Assembly: GCA_002633025.1 (NCBI GenBank)
Contig: NMRB01001195.1
Span: 150,804 to 214,803, forward strand
Length of the DNA: 64,000 bases
From: Notospermus geniculatus
Lineage: Eukaryota; Nemertea; Pilidiophora; Heteronemertea; Lineidae
Direction of reading: 5' to 3'
The notes beneath the pieces are model-generated. The model saw nothing but the letters and a program-made list of their open reading frames with translations. It had not been told where the DNA came from and did not search any database. Within the stretch, counting starts at the first letter, position 1, and every line of letters starts with the position of its first letter. This document shows, in pieces, positions 1-11,149 of the stretch. The position numbers were made by a program, and so were the translations under genes.

Positions 1-189
1 GATCAGGGGATCCTGCAAGAAAGGAACAGGGGATAAAAATATCCAATTCATTACATAGGAAAAACCAATAATAAAGCAAAAAGGGGTCATTTTTGGTGAT
101 CAAACACTCGAACAGTTACTAAACAAACATTTTTTTTTCATTAGGAGGAACATTGTATCAACAGCTGAGTGCCAAGGACAGCATCATTA

Positions 190-485
190 GCTTTAAAGTT
201 AAAGTTAAAGTTTTGGGTTTATAGTCTGATATCAACAACGGTAGAGGTGTCATCCGACTTTACACTTTAACCCCAGTCTATCCTGAAACCTTTCAGTAGA
301 ACTCAGATGAGCTGCTCATTCAACGCTACAATCTGAGCATTTCTGACCGGTACCCATTTATACACCTGGGTGGAGAGAGGCCGGTGAGGCAAGGAGACTT
401 GCCGAAAGTCTCACGCCACAGTGGGATTCGAACCCGGGACCCTCTGACCGCTAGTCAGAGACCTGAACCACTACACCACCGTGGC
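190..485 (-). mobile_element. tRNA-derived SINE, copy 1
   Basis: Head on the minus strand: 415-485 resembles a 71-nt tRNA with a 7-bp acceptor stem (GCCACGG with CTGTGGC), a perfect anticodon stem TCTGA/TCAGA and loop CTAGCGG (anticodon AGC, Ala), but the T stem is degraded. The body contains a central block reading, on plus, tacccatttatacacctggg and ggagagaggc. The tail is a TTTAAC-like simple repeat (aaagttaaagttaaag near 190). A second copy is at 8519-8797. The central block may be one of the shared SINE core domains; I cannot verify which. Confidence 0.75.
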
Positions 486-681
486 TCCCCATAAGAGAAA
501 ACATTGAGCAAATTCACTGTACAGCAAGAGGAAACCGAGTTCCTGGAGAAAAACTTCACCGCAAAAGAGAGTCTCCCTATCACATAAAGCGTTGGTCTGA
601 TCGGTGATCAAACCCACAACCTCACAGACGACAGGTGCCGTATTTCCACTACGCCATTCTGAGAGCCCGAACAACTCTCAC

Positions 682-3600
682 CTTCATTTCATAGCAGAGA
701 AGAGCTCTGAGCCAGTGGACGCCCGCCTCGACATCTGGCTGAGGTTCAGGCGACTGTGAACACCGCGACATGACTGCCTCTAGGAAACTTGTCATGGCAT
801 CCCATTGGATGTAAGAGGGAGAACTAAGGTTGCAGTGGTCATTTTCAGTTCCTGTGACAAAAAAAAATGTGATGGTCCATTTGATGAAACGTGAGGCCAA
901 ATTACATGACTATAGCTAGGAATCCACCATTGATTTTCATTATGCGTTGCGACTTGCTTTGCAACTGGGCACTCAATCGCTGTAGTGGACTCGCTAGACC
1001 TCATTTCCACCAATGGCGAAGATGTGGTCAATTTTAGTTGGCAATCGGTCGGTGACCGGTATCAGTTCCTTGCGATCGTATTCAGTCGCAGGTAGCAGGT
1101 TGCAAAGCAAGTCGCAACGCAGAAAATCAGCGGTGGATTCCTAGCTCAAGTCAAGGAACCATATGTGACTTTCCACAGCAAAACCAGGCGCATGTGGCTC
1201 AGAAGTTGAGCCTCAACTAACTAAGATGACACCAGGAGAGAATGGAAGAAATAGATCGTTTTAGACTTCATAATAGACAGACAATATTGAAACTGACAAA
1301 CATTTTGGTCTCAACCTGCCAAGCTCAGAGTGACGTGTGCCTGGTTTTGCTGTGGAAGGTCACATATGGAGGTACGTTTCTTCAACATTTGTATTTCTTT
1401 ACACCATTTGAAAAAAATTTTCCTGTTAAGTCAGAAATTAAACTACATTTGATTCAGTGCAAGGAGACAAGCAGACACAACTAGCCAAGTTTGAAACGAA
1501 ACCTACGCACCTTCCCCAATAACTAGTGGCTGCTTCAAAAGATGTTCAAGGCGTTGTGTGGCCATTCTAAACGTGACGCACGGCAGCAAGATTGTCGTAA
1601 ATCTGATTGTGTTCATTATATCAGATCGGTACCCTGAAACAAAAATGCTGGAATTCACCAAACACTACATTACAGTTACATGTACACCACAGTACACACA
1701 TGTAAAATTCTATGCAATATGGGATGTGACTACATATTTTGAGAAGATTTTTTATCTTTGAGTTTAAATCATATATCAGTACTCACGTGAAAAGAAAGAA
1801 TTGAACTCCCTGTCACTGTTGTCAAAATCCAACAGGGAATATGCACAGCTCGGACTGTTGTTCATGGACGGATAGCCAACCTGTAAACATGCCGAAAAGA
1901 AATTATGTATACACTTGTTGTGTACACACTTGACATTATATCATATGTGTATGAGTTCCTGTAGAAATAAAAGGCATGCTGAAACTAAATCACACTGGTG
2001 AATCAATGAAGAAAGCTCAGCAGATCTCCAATTGCCCGGTCATGCGAAATATGCACAGGAACTGCACTTTATATGTGAACCTCACTTTAGTTTGGGTTCC
2101 TTATAACAGCAAAACTATATCACAAAATAATAAGATACAGAATAGCGAAAAGATGCTTTTCGCTTTGGGCTTGTTTTATGTATTACACATGTCATATTTA
2201 TTAAACCCTTTTCTTTCAGCTAAATCAGTTTCTCCTTAATTACATCCACTCTCTTTATTACATGTAGGTCCAGCAACCATCCGTGGGGCTTGGACACTTT
2301 TCTTTCCTTAATTACATCCACTCTCTTAATTAGGTCCAGCAACCATCCGTGATGCTTGGACACTATTCTTTCCTTAATTGCTCACTCATCCTGTCTACAC
2401 AGGTTAGTTCCACATTCGGGTTTCAGCTCAGTATTTTCTAGAGTTTCAGATTGTAAAGTTCCACTTGAAAAAGACCCCGGTTGGGGTCGAAAATTCGTGA
2501 ATTCTGGAGATTGACTTCTTGCTTATTATCACAAATAATAAAGTATATAAAGTCAATTTCCAGAATATTTAGCAAATTTTCGACCCCAACCGGGTCTTCT
2601 TCAGGCTGGAACTTAACAATCTAAAACTCTAGTAAAGACAAAAATATATCACGATTTAGATATAACAAAACACTGACACTCACCTTAGCAAGTGATTGCA
2701 TTGCACTCTCCATGACATTCACAATGAACTCTCTGAATAACGCATCCTTGGAGATATGTTCATGTCTAAGGAAAGCACACCATAGAGGCTGTGTCATACT
2801 TCCCAACATCTGAAAATACCAGAACTCCCATTATATACATGTAAGATCTGGCAACTACATTTCAACAAAATCAGTTTTGTTGAGGCATCATGCAGTGAAA
2901 ATCTCAGTGAAAACTGGATTTCAACTGATCTATACTGGATTTCAACTGATCTATACTGGATTTCAACTGATCTATACAACGTACTTGAGTCACATTAGAA
3001 AACTTACCTGACTTGGATGTTTAGTTAGTGCTAAGATTGCCTCCAGGTACTTCCCAAAGTTTGGCGGCTGTTCAATGTCTGCCTCAGCGCCCTGAAATAC
3101 CCAAAATGTTCTCATTCTTCACTGTCACTTGCAAACAAGTAGACTAAATGTGCTCAGCTGTTTTGGCAAACAAACGTTCATTCATATTTTGAAGCCAAGA
3201 TGGGAGCACTACACAGCAAAACGGGTTCTTCACATATGTCACAACGGGGTACTGGCAGTTTAGTGACATTTGCCTCTATCGATCCTATCCGGTACTGGCA
3301 AAGGATGGGTTAATCCAAGTACATGTACTCACCCAAAGTGTGCAAAGTTGGTTTCCAATGGCAACCATGATGTTGCATAGTTTCTTCAGAAACAGGTAAT
3401 GGTACTCATCAACTGATGCAGTGGTCGCAACTCTGAAAAGAGGAGACAAGTGATTTTTATGAACTGTGTATATACTCAAAATGACAGACAGCCTCTTGCA
3501 AAAATGACCATGCTACTACTGATGCCAGATCTGCCCTACAATAATGCCAAAAGGCAGCAGCCCATATGTAATCAGTTGGAGCACAGTTAACTGTTGTAAC

Positions 3601-6600
3601 AGCACTATTTTGTCATTCAATGTACACAGTAGTGTACAGTAAGGCCATTACATCAGTTGATTTACACTCCCACTGATGAAGATTTGTGGAGGTGATTGGT
3701 GAAAATTTCAAGATTATACAGAACAGAAGCTAGAAATTTTAGGAAAAAAATTCAAACATAAGAATTAAACGCCAGTCTCTTAGATCGAAAAAAGGACAAA
3801 CATGAAGCCAAAAATAAGGAAGCCTCATTATCATTGACCATACATTTAGCCCCACCCTCCCACAGCAGGGCTTTGGGTTCGTTCCTCGTCATACACTCCC
3901 ACACAGTGGATGAAGAGGAGCGAGGTAAAACCCCTGTGGTGGGAGGATGATTTTGCCCTACAAGATTAAGAAGGAACTCCATCCAAGTCACATGGCAGCA
4001 CANATGTAAGATCTGGCAACTACATTTCAACAAAATCAGTTTTGTTGAGGCATCATGCAGTGAAAATCTCAGTGAAAACTGGATTTCAACTGATCTATAC
4101 TGGATTTCAACTGATCTATACTGGATTTCAACTGATCTATACAACGTACTTGAGTCACATTAGAAAACTTACCTGACTTGGATGTTTAGTTAGTGCTAAG
4201 ATTGCCTCCAGGTACTTCCCAAAGTTTGGCGGCTGTTCAATGTCTGCCTCAGCGCCCTGAAATAGCCAAAATGTTCTCATTCTTCACTGTCACTTGCAAA
4301 CAAGTAGACTAAATGTGCCGAGCAGTTTTGGCAAATGAACATATTTTGAAGCCAAGATGGGAGCACTACACAGCAAAACGGGGTTCTTCACATATGTCAC
4401 AACGGGGTACTGGCAGTTTAGTGACATTTGTTTCTATCGATCCTACCCGGTACTGGCAAAGGAGGGGTTAATCCAAGTACATGTACTCACCCAAAGTGTA
4501 CAAAGTTGGTTTCCAATGGCAACCATGATGTTGCATAGTTTCTTCAGAAACAGGTAATGGTACTCATCGACTGATGCAGTGGTTGCAACTCTGAAAAGAG
4601 GAGAAGAGTCATTCTGATGGACCGTGTATATACCAGACAGCCTCTTGCAAAATGACCGCAGGGTTTCCGCCAGGATTTTTTTCCAGGGTATGACCTGGGG
4701 GGGGGGGGAGAGAAAAAATTTAAAAAAAATTTTTTTTGAAAAAAATTTTTTTTTCAAAAATTATTTTTTCTGTTAATAATGGCCTCCAGAGTCATTTTTT
4801 ACACTCCAAAATGCAAAATTAGTCTTCCTTCTGCATGAAAGTTGCATTTGAAATGTAACAAATTTAAGAAAAACATTACTGAAGTGATTTTTTCTGGGTA
4901 CTATATCGTACCCTCAAATTTCTTTCGGTTACTATATTTGTACCCAAAGTACCCTCTGGCGGGGACCCTGTGACCATGCTACTACTGTTGTCAGATCTGC
5001 CATGTCTGCCCTTCAATAATGGCAAAAGGCAGCAGCCCCATTTGTAATCAGTGGGAGCACAGTTAACTGCTGTAACAGCACTATTTTGTCATTCAAAGTA
5101 CACAGTAGTGTACAGTAAGGCCATTACATCAGTTGATTTACACTCCCACTGAAGAAGATTTGTGGAGGTGAATGGTGAAAATTTCAAGGTTATACAGAAC
5201 AGAAGCTAGAAATTTTAGGAAAAAAATTCAAACATAAGAATTAAATGTCAGTCTCTTAGATCGAAAAAAGGACAAACACGAAGCCAAAAATAAGGAAGCC
5301 TCATTATCATTGACCATACATTTAGGCCCACCCTCCCACAGCAGGGCTTTGAGTTCGTTCCTCGTCATACACTCGCACACAGTGGATGAAGAGGAGCGAG
5401 GTAAAACCCCTGTGGTGGGAGGATGATTTTGCCCTACAAGATTAAGAAGGAACTCCATCCAAGTCACATGGCAGCACAAGTGATGTGCAGCACAGAAAAT
5501 GCTGGTGTGTTGTGAGGTGATTTACTGGTGGCTGTATTTAGCAACAGAAACTTTGTTACAACACTTAAGACCTCCACACACTTGTCCAAACTGTGGTGCA
5601 ATTTTCAGATGAATCAATTGTATGGAGGCAGCAAGGTGGATAATAAGGATTTTCTGATCGAAAAGTGTACATGTAAATCCAGAAGTGTGAGGGGGTATCT
5701 TATGAAAGCCTAGGTTGTCCATCATATATGAATGAGGACCTAACCCACTGGCTCAATAGGTGTCACTAGTGGTTAAAACTGTTGAATTGAAAGGGACATT
5801 CAGGTCCTGATCAATTTCCCACACAAAAGACATCCATTGTGTAGGACCTGATTACTATGTTCTGCCCTCTATCATAGTTAAGGCGTCGCTCCACGTAACA
5901 GTTTTCTGTAGAAAGTTTGCTGTCAGATAGTCAATTATTGCTGTCAACTCATACAATACTGTATGACAGCAATTCTTGCTATCTGAGAGCAATAATTGAC
6001 TATCTGACAGCAAACTTTCTACAGAAAACTGTTACGTGGAGTGGCTTAGGATCCCCATTGACAGGAGACTTTACAGCCAAATACATGGAGGGGCCGCCTG
6101 TCAGTGGTCCTTGAACATTGCAAAATTTGACGTCACAGACGCCATGGCCTCGTATCATTATGGATGACATTGTGGCGTGCTATGATGCCAATTTTCATGA
6201 CGTGACCACTAACTGGTGCTGGCCTCCAACGGCCGTAAAATCACCCCTTGAAGGGAATCCAGTGAAGAGATGCTCAGCTGTATGTGCAAATGAATACAAA
6301 AAGCATAAAAAAACATTGATTGTTGGGCACTAGACAGTGAACAACCAACCATTTCATAACCCACATTACATGAACCTTCCCATACTCGAGTAGGCCCATG
6401 TAGTGCACGGCTTTTAAAAAAGCACTGGAGAAATTAGCAAGTTCAGTTACTAACACAGCAGCGCTGAGGATGGTGCTCATGGCTTCTTCTGAGAAGAGAA
6501 GGAGGAGGGGTTTCCTTTCAGTAACGGTTCCCTGAAATATACAATGCATCTTCATAAAACATTAACAAAATTTACACTTATAAGCTCTCGCCTTGTGTAT

Positions 6601-9600
6601 TTTGGTGATATTCATGTACATGTAAATGAGTTGCTGGCCTGAAATAAGAGGTCAACAAAATGGGGGTTGTTGCTTGAAGTCTGATATCACCAGGATTTGG
6701 CACCTTCCCCTTTACCCGTCCAGTGTTCTAGTCAGAAATTTTTCCAAACAGGGTGGGATGACTGCATTTTCCTATGATTTTGTGGCCCTGGATTTTCAAA
6801 CAGGCTGGGAGTGAAATTCAAACAGGGCGGTGTAATAGAAAATGCATTGCAGGGTTGTAAAAATTTAAACAGGGTGGTAAAATGACCTCTGAATTTTGAA
6901 CAGGGTGGTACATGTACCGTCGTGTTTAAAAGGCCTGGGAAAATACTGCCCTCCGAAACCTTGCAGAGGAAATCAAGGAACTTCTGATACTGCCTGTAAC
7001 TAAAGTGTTTATCCGGTACTGAGTTATACTACAGTAGGATTGAGTGTCCCACTCTAGGAAGCAGTGAAACAGGCATAGACTTGGCCGAAAACCCCCAGCG
7101 AAGATGCCCTGATTGGTAATCCAGGATTTTACATATGCCACTGCTCTCCCCTAAATGTCTAGATACGCAAAGTAGTACGCATCACATGGCAACAAGATTC
7201 AGTCAGTCACGGTGACACGGCACATTCCTATGGTAGAAAATTCACTATATTCTTGCAGGCTTTCACTAGTGAATATTTTGGAAAATAAGCCTTGTTGAGA
7301 GAGGGCGGTTTAGTGCCACCAAAATGCAGAAAATGTGTCACAAACTCAGAGTATGATACTAATTTCACATGGAGAAAGGTCAGAAGTGGAGGATGCAATA
7401 CTAACCTTCCGACTCACAATGAGAAGCAGACACTCGGCAGCATACAGCTGCAGGTTGATATCACTGAGTAATGAGCACAGCATCTGCAGCAGACGTCCAT
7501 TGTTTTCAAAGATATGCGTCATGGCCACCCAGTCGACATATCCTGTGAGGGTCCAGAGGACAGCCTGCGAGACTTTCACACTGGCTAATGATTCCCGCTC
7601 TATATTTGCATCTTCAGATTTTTTCTGAAAGTTGGAAAAGTATGAGCTACAAAAGATGGACTGCACACATGTGCAATAAACTAGGAGATTCTGCAGAGTT
7701 TAATGAGGAACCGGTGGAACTAATCCGTGACGTGGCGCTGACGAACAACTCAGTTGGAACTACGATGTCGAAAGACAAGCCAACGTTATTTGCCATTTAA
7801 TTCTGAAACTACACCCTACTTCTAGCCCTAATATACCTGAAGTAGTAGTCCATTGAATTTCGAATTTTACACGTTCACCATCAAGTATAGGACTGACTGA
7901 CTCAATGTGTCTGAATGTTTTCAAACGAAAATTCAACGGGGAACATGTTGAATTTCATTGATAAAATTGACCATTTTAGCGTAAACAACCGACCGAAGAG
8001 CAACGTCATTGATTGCGAATGACACATCGCACATAACATCACGAACATTGTGCGACGTCAATGACGTTTTCAACATCGAAGTGCATGTGCTTTTGTGTTA
8101 AAATTGAGTTGTTCCCAGTGCCTCCTTTGGGCACACCAGTTCCCATTGAAAGCAACGGCAAATTTTGTTTATTAATGCATGCCCACCAGATAGATACTTT
8201 GGTATATTCAGTACTTGTGAGGAAATTAAGGGGTCTTACCAATGTTATATAAAGCCCAACGTTCCTATCCAGTGTATTGAGGAAGAATGCAAATAGATTC
8301 TCCATTTGACTAGTCAACCCTGTGAGTAATTCCCTCCTTCGCTTTGGTGGAACAGCCGAGAATGCAACCACATCTTCAACAAGTCGCAGGAAAACAAACA
8401 GGACAAGCTCAGTTTGTGTCGGCTAAAAAGATAAGCATCAACAAATATCAAACCTTCATGAAATACACAGGCAAAAGAACTGTCCAATTCCCCAACATTT
8501 TTTAAAGTTACCGTAAAAAAAGTTAAAAGTTAGGGTTTATAGTCTGATATCAACAACGCGTAGAGGTGTCATCCGACTTTACACTTTAACCCCAGTCTAT
8601 CCTGAAACCTTTCAGTAGAACTCTGATGAGCTGCTCATTCAGCACTCCGAGCTCTTCCGACCAGTACCTATTTATACACCTAGGTGGAGAGAGGCCAGTG
8701 AGGCAAAGAGACTTTCCAAAAGTCTCACGCCCAGTGGGATTTGAACCTGGGACCTTCTGACTGCTAGTTGGAGACCTGAACCACTACACCACCGTGGCTT
8801 TTTCACGAAAGGCAACCAAATTTAAATGAGAAAATACTCTGAGGGAAAGTTCTTACCCCACGCTGACATAAGGCCTCAAGTTCAGATAACATTTCTGGCC
8901 ACTGCTGCGGCCATTCCTGTTTTATCATTTCCACAATGATACGTGACAGGGCATCCTTGATGTACAGTGGTTCGTCCAACAATGTTTTGCTTCTCTGAAA
9001 AGGTAAAGAGAGACAAAAAACATGCGTTTAACAACAAAGTGAGAGTTATACTTATGCTCCATGTCCCAGGGTATTTACCGGTACTTGCACACATGGAATT
9101 GATTAAATTTTCCAAGTACTTGTACCTTTTCTGGTGAATGATAAAAACAAATGTAGGTATTGAACAAATAACTTCTCCCTCTCCATAATCAGAAAGATTT
9201 TCTTGTTTTGTTCAGCTGAGGGCAAGACTGGACTGTTTTGTCATCCAGGTTCTATGCACAAGACAAGAAAATATCTATTTTGTGAACTGCAGTATACATG
9301 TAATATCACTTATCATGCAGAATACATTTGACAATGTAAATTTTTCAGCAATTTTCTAAAAGATTTGTAAAATAACTTACAAATGCCATGAGATGCATGG
9401 CATTTTCCTTTATGAACACTTTTTCATTTGTGCCGAATGTAGTCCAGCGATATCTGAAAGGTGAAGAAAAGGTATTGCCAGTTAAAGTATTTTTGATAGA
9501 CCGGTATTGCATGTTATGAACCAGCATGTCACTTTTTGCCTTTCAATTCATTCTGGAACCACACGCTCCAGGATACACCTTCCACATTTTTTGTGAGAAT

Positions 9601-10778
9601 AAATTATTCTGCAGAAAATAGTCTCACTTTATGCAACTTTCAAGTGCCTGCAGACCGAAACGTTGAACAGGACCAGGTTGAGAATCCTGGGCTAGTTGCA
9701 TGGCAACAGCTGCACAATGAGGAGAGGTATCTTTGAACTCTTCCATCAACTGAAATGAAATGGACAGCATCAATATATATGATGACAGATGAGTTAGCGA
9801 GGATGACATTTGTTTAGGCCTATGTACAAAAAACTTATGTGACTTAGAAAGCCTTGGCTATTTCAGGCCTTCTTGCAGCCAGGTATGCACAGGTGGGCGC
9901 AGAGATGTTGACAGTAACAACTGTCCTGATATTTCGGCGGTTCGTAAGAACACCGAATCGGACCGTATCAGGATGCTTTTGCATCGAATCGGAGTTGGCT
10001 TTGGTTTGGTATGAAGTTTAACCGCAAGTTCTTATATGTTTATGGAATATAATGAACAGATACTGCGTATTATCTGAGAGATAATTGATTTTTTTGATGA
10101 TTTAATGAATGAACTCCGATTCTGGCTGTTGGTTCAAAGCCTGGTTAATGTCACCAGCTAATTCCCATATCTGCCGTTGACACTGCCATGATGCTACAGT
10201 GCTTGTCGTCGTTACGCCACAGCATGCGTGTTTCAGACGATAGATTTCTGACAAAATGCAACGATAAAGGGTAAATTCGCATTTTATTTTTATTTCTAAG
10301 TCATTGTAGGCCTACTAAGTCATTCATGACTCATGCATTTAAAAAGGAAAAATGAATGTTAGTTGATTTCGAATCGGTGACTTTATGCTCTGTCTCTGAT
10401 TCGGTCCGATCCGGTCCGGTGTTCTTACGTCGTACGAACCCATATTTCGGTCCCCCCCTGATGTGTGGCTTCTGTCAATCGATGACTACTTTTGGGGGCC
10501 CTGGCCAGGGATTCTCAAGTCGTTCCTCAGTCACAACGGGAAACATTTTACATATACACGCAGATATACATTGTAAACCGGCATCCGACAAATAGAACTA
10601 CAGTTCATCTCTGCTGTCTGTCCGAGAATAGATATGTAAACAATGTCAACAACAGACTCACACGAAATGCATCTACGCGTTCTTGTTGACTGCAATCTGG
10701 TCTCATGGTTAGTTCTACAGCAAGAGCAAGTCTAGCTGCTAATGCAGCATTTTCTTCATCCAGATTGTCGCGCTCCAT
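682..10778 (-). CDS. XPO5: Exportin-5, 5' portion (12 exons; 3' end outside window)
   Basis: Karyopherin-beta family exporter; the family uses RanGTP to carry pre-miRNA and other double-stranded RNA out of the nucleus. Exons read on the minus strand, all with GT-AG borders and matching phases unless noted: 10662-10778, 9628-9749, 9381-9453, 8857-8994, 8240-8422, 7406-7624, 6455-6531, 4491-4590 (second copy 3333-3432), 4173-4256 (second copy 3008-3091), 2684-2809, 1787-1880, 682-851. The start is ATG at 10778 in a good context (CACCATCATGG). Exportin-5 landmarks: IKDALSRIIVEMIKQEWPQ, PPKRRRELLTGLTSQMENLF, TLTGYVDWVAMTHI, LQLYAAECLLLIVSRK, FLKKLCNIMVAIGNQLC, NFGKYLEAILALTKHPSQ and SPSYIQWDAMTSFLEAV. 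They occur in the order known from the human protein and cover roughly its first 500 residues. A segment expected between the last two exons (human-like MRLACRLDP region) was not found, although the flanking phases are compatible. The C-terminal half lies beyond position 1. Confidence 0.9.
914..1146. mobile_element. Inverted-repeat (MITE-like) element in XPO5 intron
   Basis: Arms agctaggaatccaccattga... and ...cagcggtggattcctagct pair over about 50 bp, including the inner gttgcaaagcaagtcgcaac. No coding capacity. It is immediately followed by another inverted repeat (1159-1370). Confidence 0.65.
1159..1370. mobile_element. Inverted-repeat (MITE-like) element in XPO5 intron
   Basis: Left arm ccatatgtgactttccacag and right arm ctgtggaaggtcacatatgg, with cagcaaaaccaggc pairing further in. 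No coding capacity. Confidence 0.6.
2237..2390. repeat. Two-copy direct repeat of about 72 bp
   Basis: The block ttaattacatccactctctt ... ggtccagcaaccatccgtg ... cttggacact ... tttcctt occurs twice back to back in an XPO5 intron. Confidence 0.7.
2438..2632. mobile_element. Inverted-repeat element of the GGGGTCGAAAATT family
   Basis: Arms ctagagtttcagattgtaaa and its complement at 2613-2632, with inner arms gaccccggttggggtcgaaa and cgaccccaaccgggtc. Related copies: 22560-22600, 23805-24011, 30406-30582, 36680-36895. Confidence 0.65.
2934..2977. repeat. Threefold 21-bp repeat (also at 4079-4142)
   Basis: ctggatttcaactgatctata three times in a row; the same triplet appears in the duplicated contig copy. 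The short open frames with the repeated peptide YRSVEIQ are artefacts of it. Confidence 0.7.
4658..4970. mobile_element. CAGGGTTTCCGCCAG-end element, copy 1, with empty site in the other contig copy
   Basis: Ends gcagggtttccgccagg and ctggcggggaccctg; flanked by TGACC at 4653-4657 and 4971-4975. The parallel copy near 3505 has a single TGACC and no insert. The interior is A/T-homopolymer-rich with no coding capacity. Related copies at 31723-32027 and 32298-32595. Confidence 0.8.
5889..6043. mobile_element. Fold-back (MITE-like) element
   Basis: Near-perfect long inverted repeat: ccacgtaacagttttctgta and tacagaaaactgttacgtgg pair at the ends and pairing continues inward through about 55 bp (gaaagtttgctgtcagatag...). 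In an XPO5 intron. Confidence 0.75.
8519..8797 (-). mobile_element. tRNA-derived SINE, copy 2
   Basis: Same architecture, orientation and length as the element at 190-485, with scattered substitutions, in an XPO5 intron. The tRNA-like head ends at 8797 (ccgtggc) and the tail starts with aaagttaaaagtt. Confidence 0.75.
9939..10440. mobile_element. Probable non-autonomous DNA element, about 500 bp
   Basis: Ends ggttcgtaagaacaccgaat and (complement) ggttcgtacgacgtaagaac...ccggatcggacc are inverted with small gaps. No transposase frame. Lies in XPO5 intron 1. Confidence 0.5.
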
Positions 10779-11149
10779 GATGGTGAAAAAAAGGAATTAT
10801 TTGGAGAAAAATTTGCTTGATTTTTTATGATTTCATGGTCAGCGCCATATTGGAAAGAGAAATTCTAGTGAAAGGATAGTGTTTCACATCTCCCGTTTCT
10901 TTCGTCAAATGCGTAGTTAATTAAACCAATCACATAGTCAGGCAATTTTAAGTCTTTTTATGAAATAAAGTTGACATAACTTTCAACATATGCCCAAAAT
11001 GTTATATTTATTAACGCATAAATTGATGTTCGTTTGTTGGCCCATAGATGGCAGCACAATACAGCAGCAAATTTTTCCCATAACTTGGAAGAAGGGAAAT
11101 AATTTTCACTATTTTCCACACGAACATCCCTGTCAGAACATTGGTTAAG
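10779..11149. promoter_or_regulatory. Presumed bidirectional promoter interval between XPO5 and NAA20
   Basis: The ATG of XPO5 (minus, 10778) and the ATG of NAA20 (plus, 11150) face away from each other across 371 bp, so both 5' UTRs and core promoters should lie here. I see no TATA box placed convincingly for either gene. A GCCATATTGG word near 10852 and an AGATGGCAG word near 11046 resemble YY1/initiator-type elements of housekeeping promoters, but this is weak evidence. Confidence 0.45.

Larger units (their letters stand above)
2839..5478. other. False duplication of an XPO5 segment around N4003
   Basis: The sequence from 2839 to 4002 is repeated from 4004 to 5478, with the single N at 4003 between them. 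Both copies carry the same two XPO5 exons (84 and 100 nt), the same threefold 21-bp repeat and the same intron text, with scattered substitutions. The second copy also has a 313-bp insertion (4658-4970). A real tandem copy would put the same two exons twice into the transcript, so two overlapping contigs or two haplotypes joined end to end is the simpler reading. Confidence 0.8.

Noticed and set aside
415-485. Functional tRNA-Ala gene
   Set aside because: Acceptor and anticodon stems pair but the T stem does not, and the same sequence heads a second longer repeat (8519-8797): a SINE head.
1500-1545. Candidate missing XPO5 exon (MATQRLEHLLKQPLVIGE between tttag and gtgcgt)
   Set aside because: Phase does not fit the flanking exons and similarity to the expected segment is weak.
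2794-4144. Frames with MYRSVEIQYRSVEIQYRSVEIQ
   Set aside because: Product of a threefold 21-bp repeat in an XPO5 intron.
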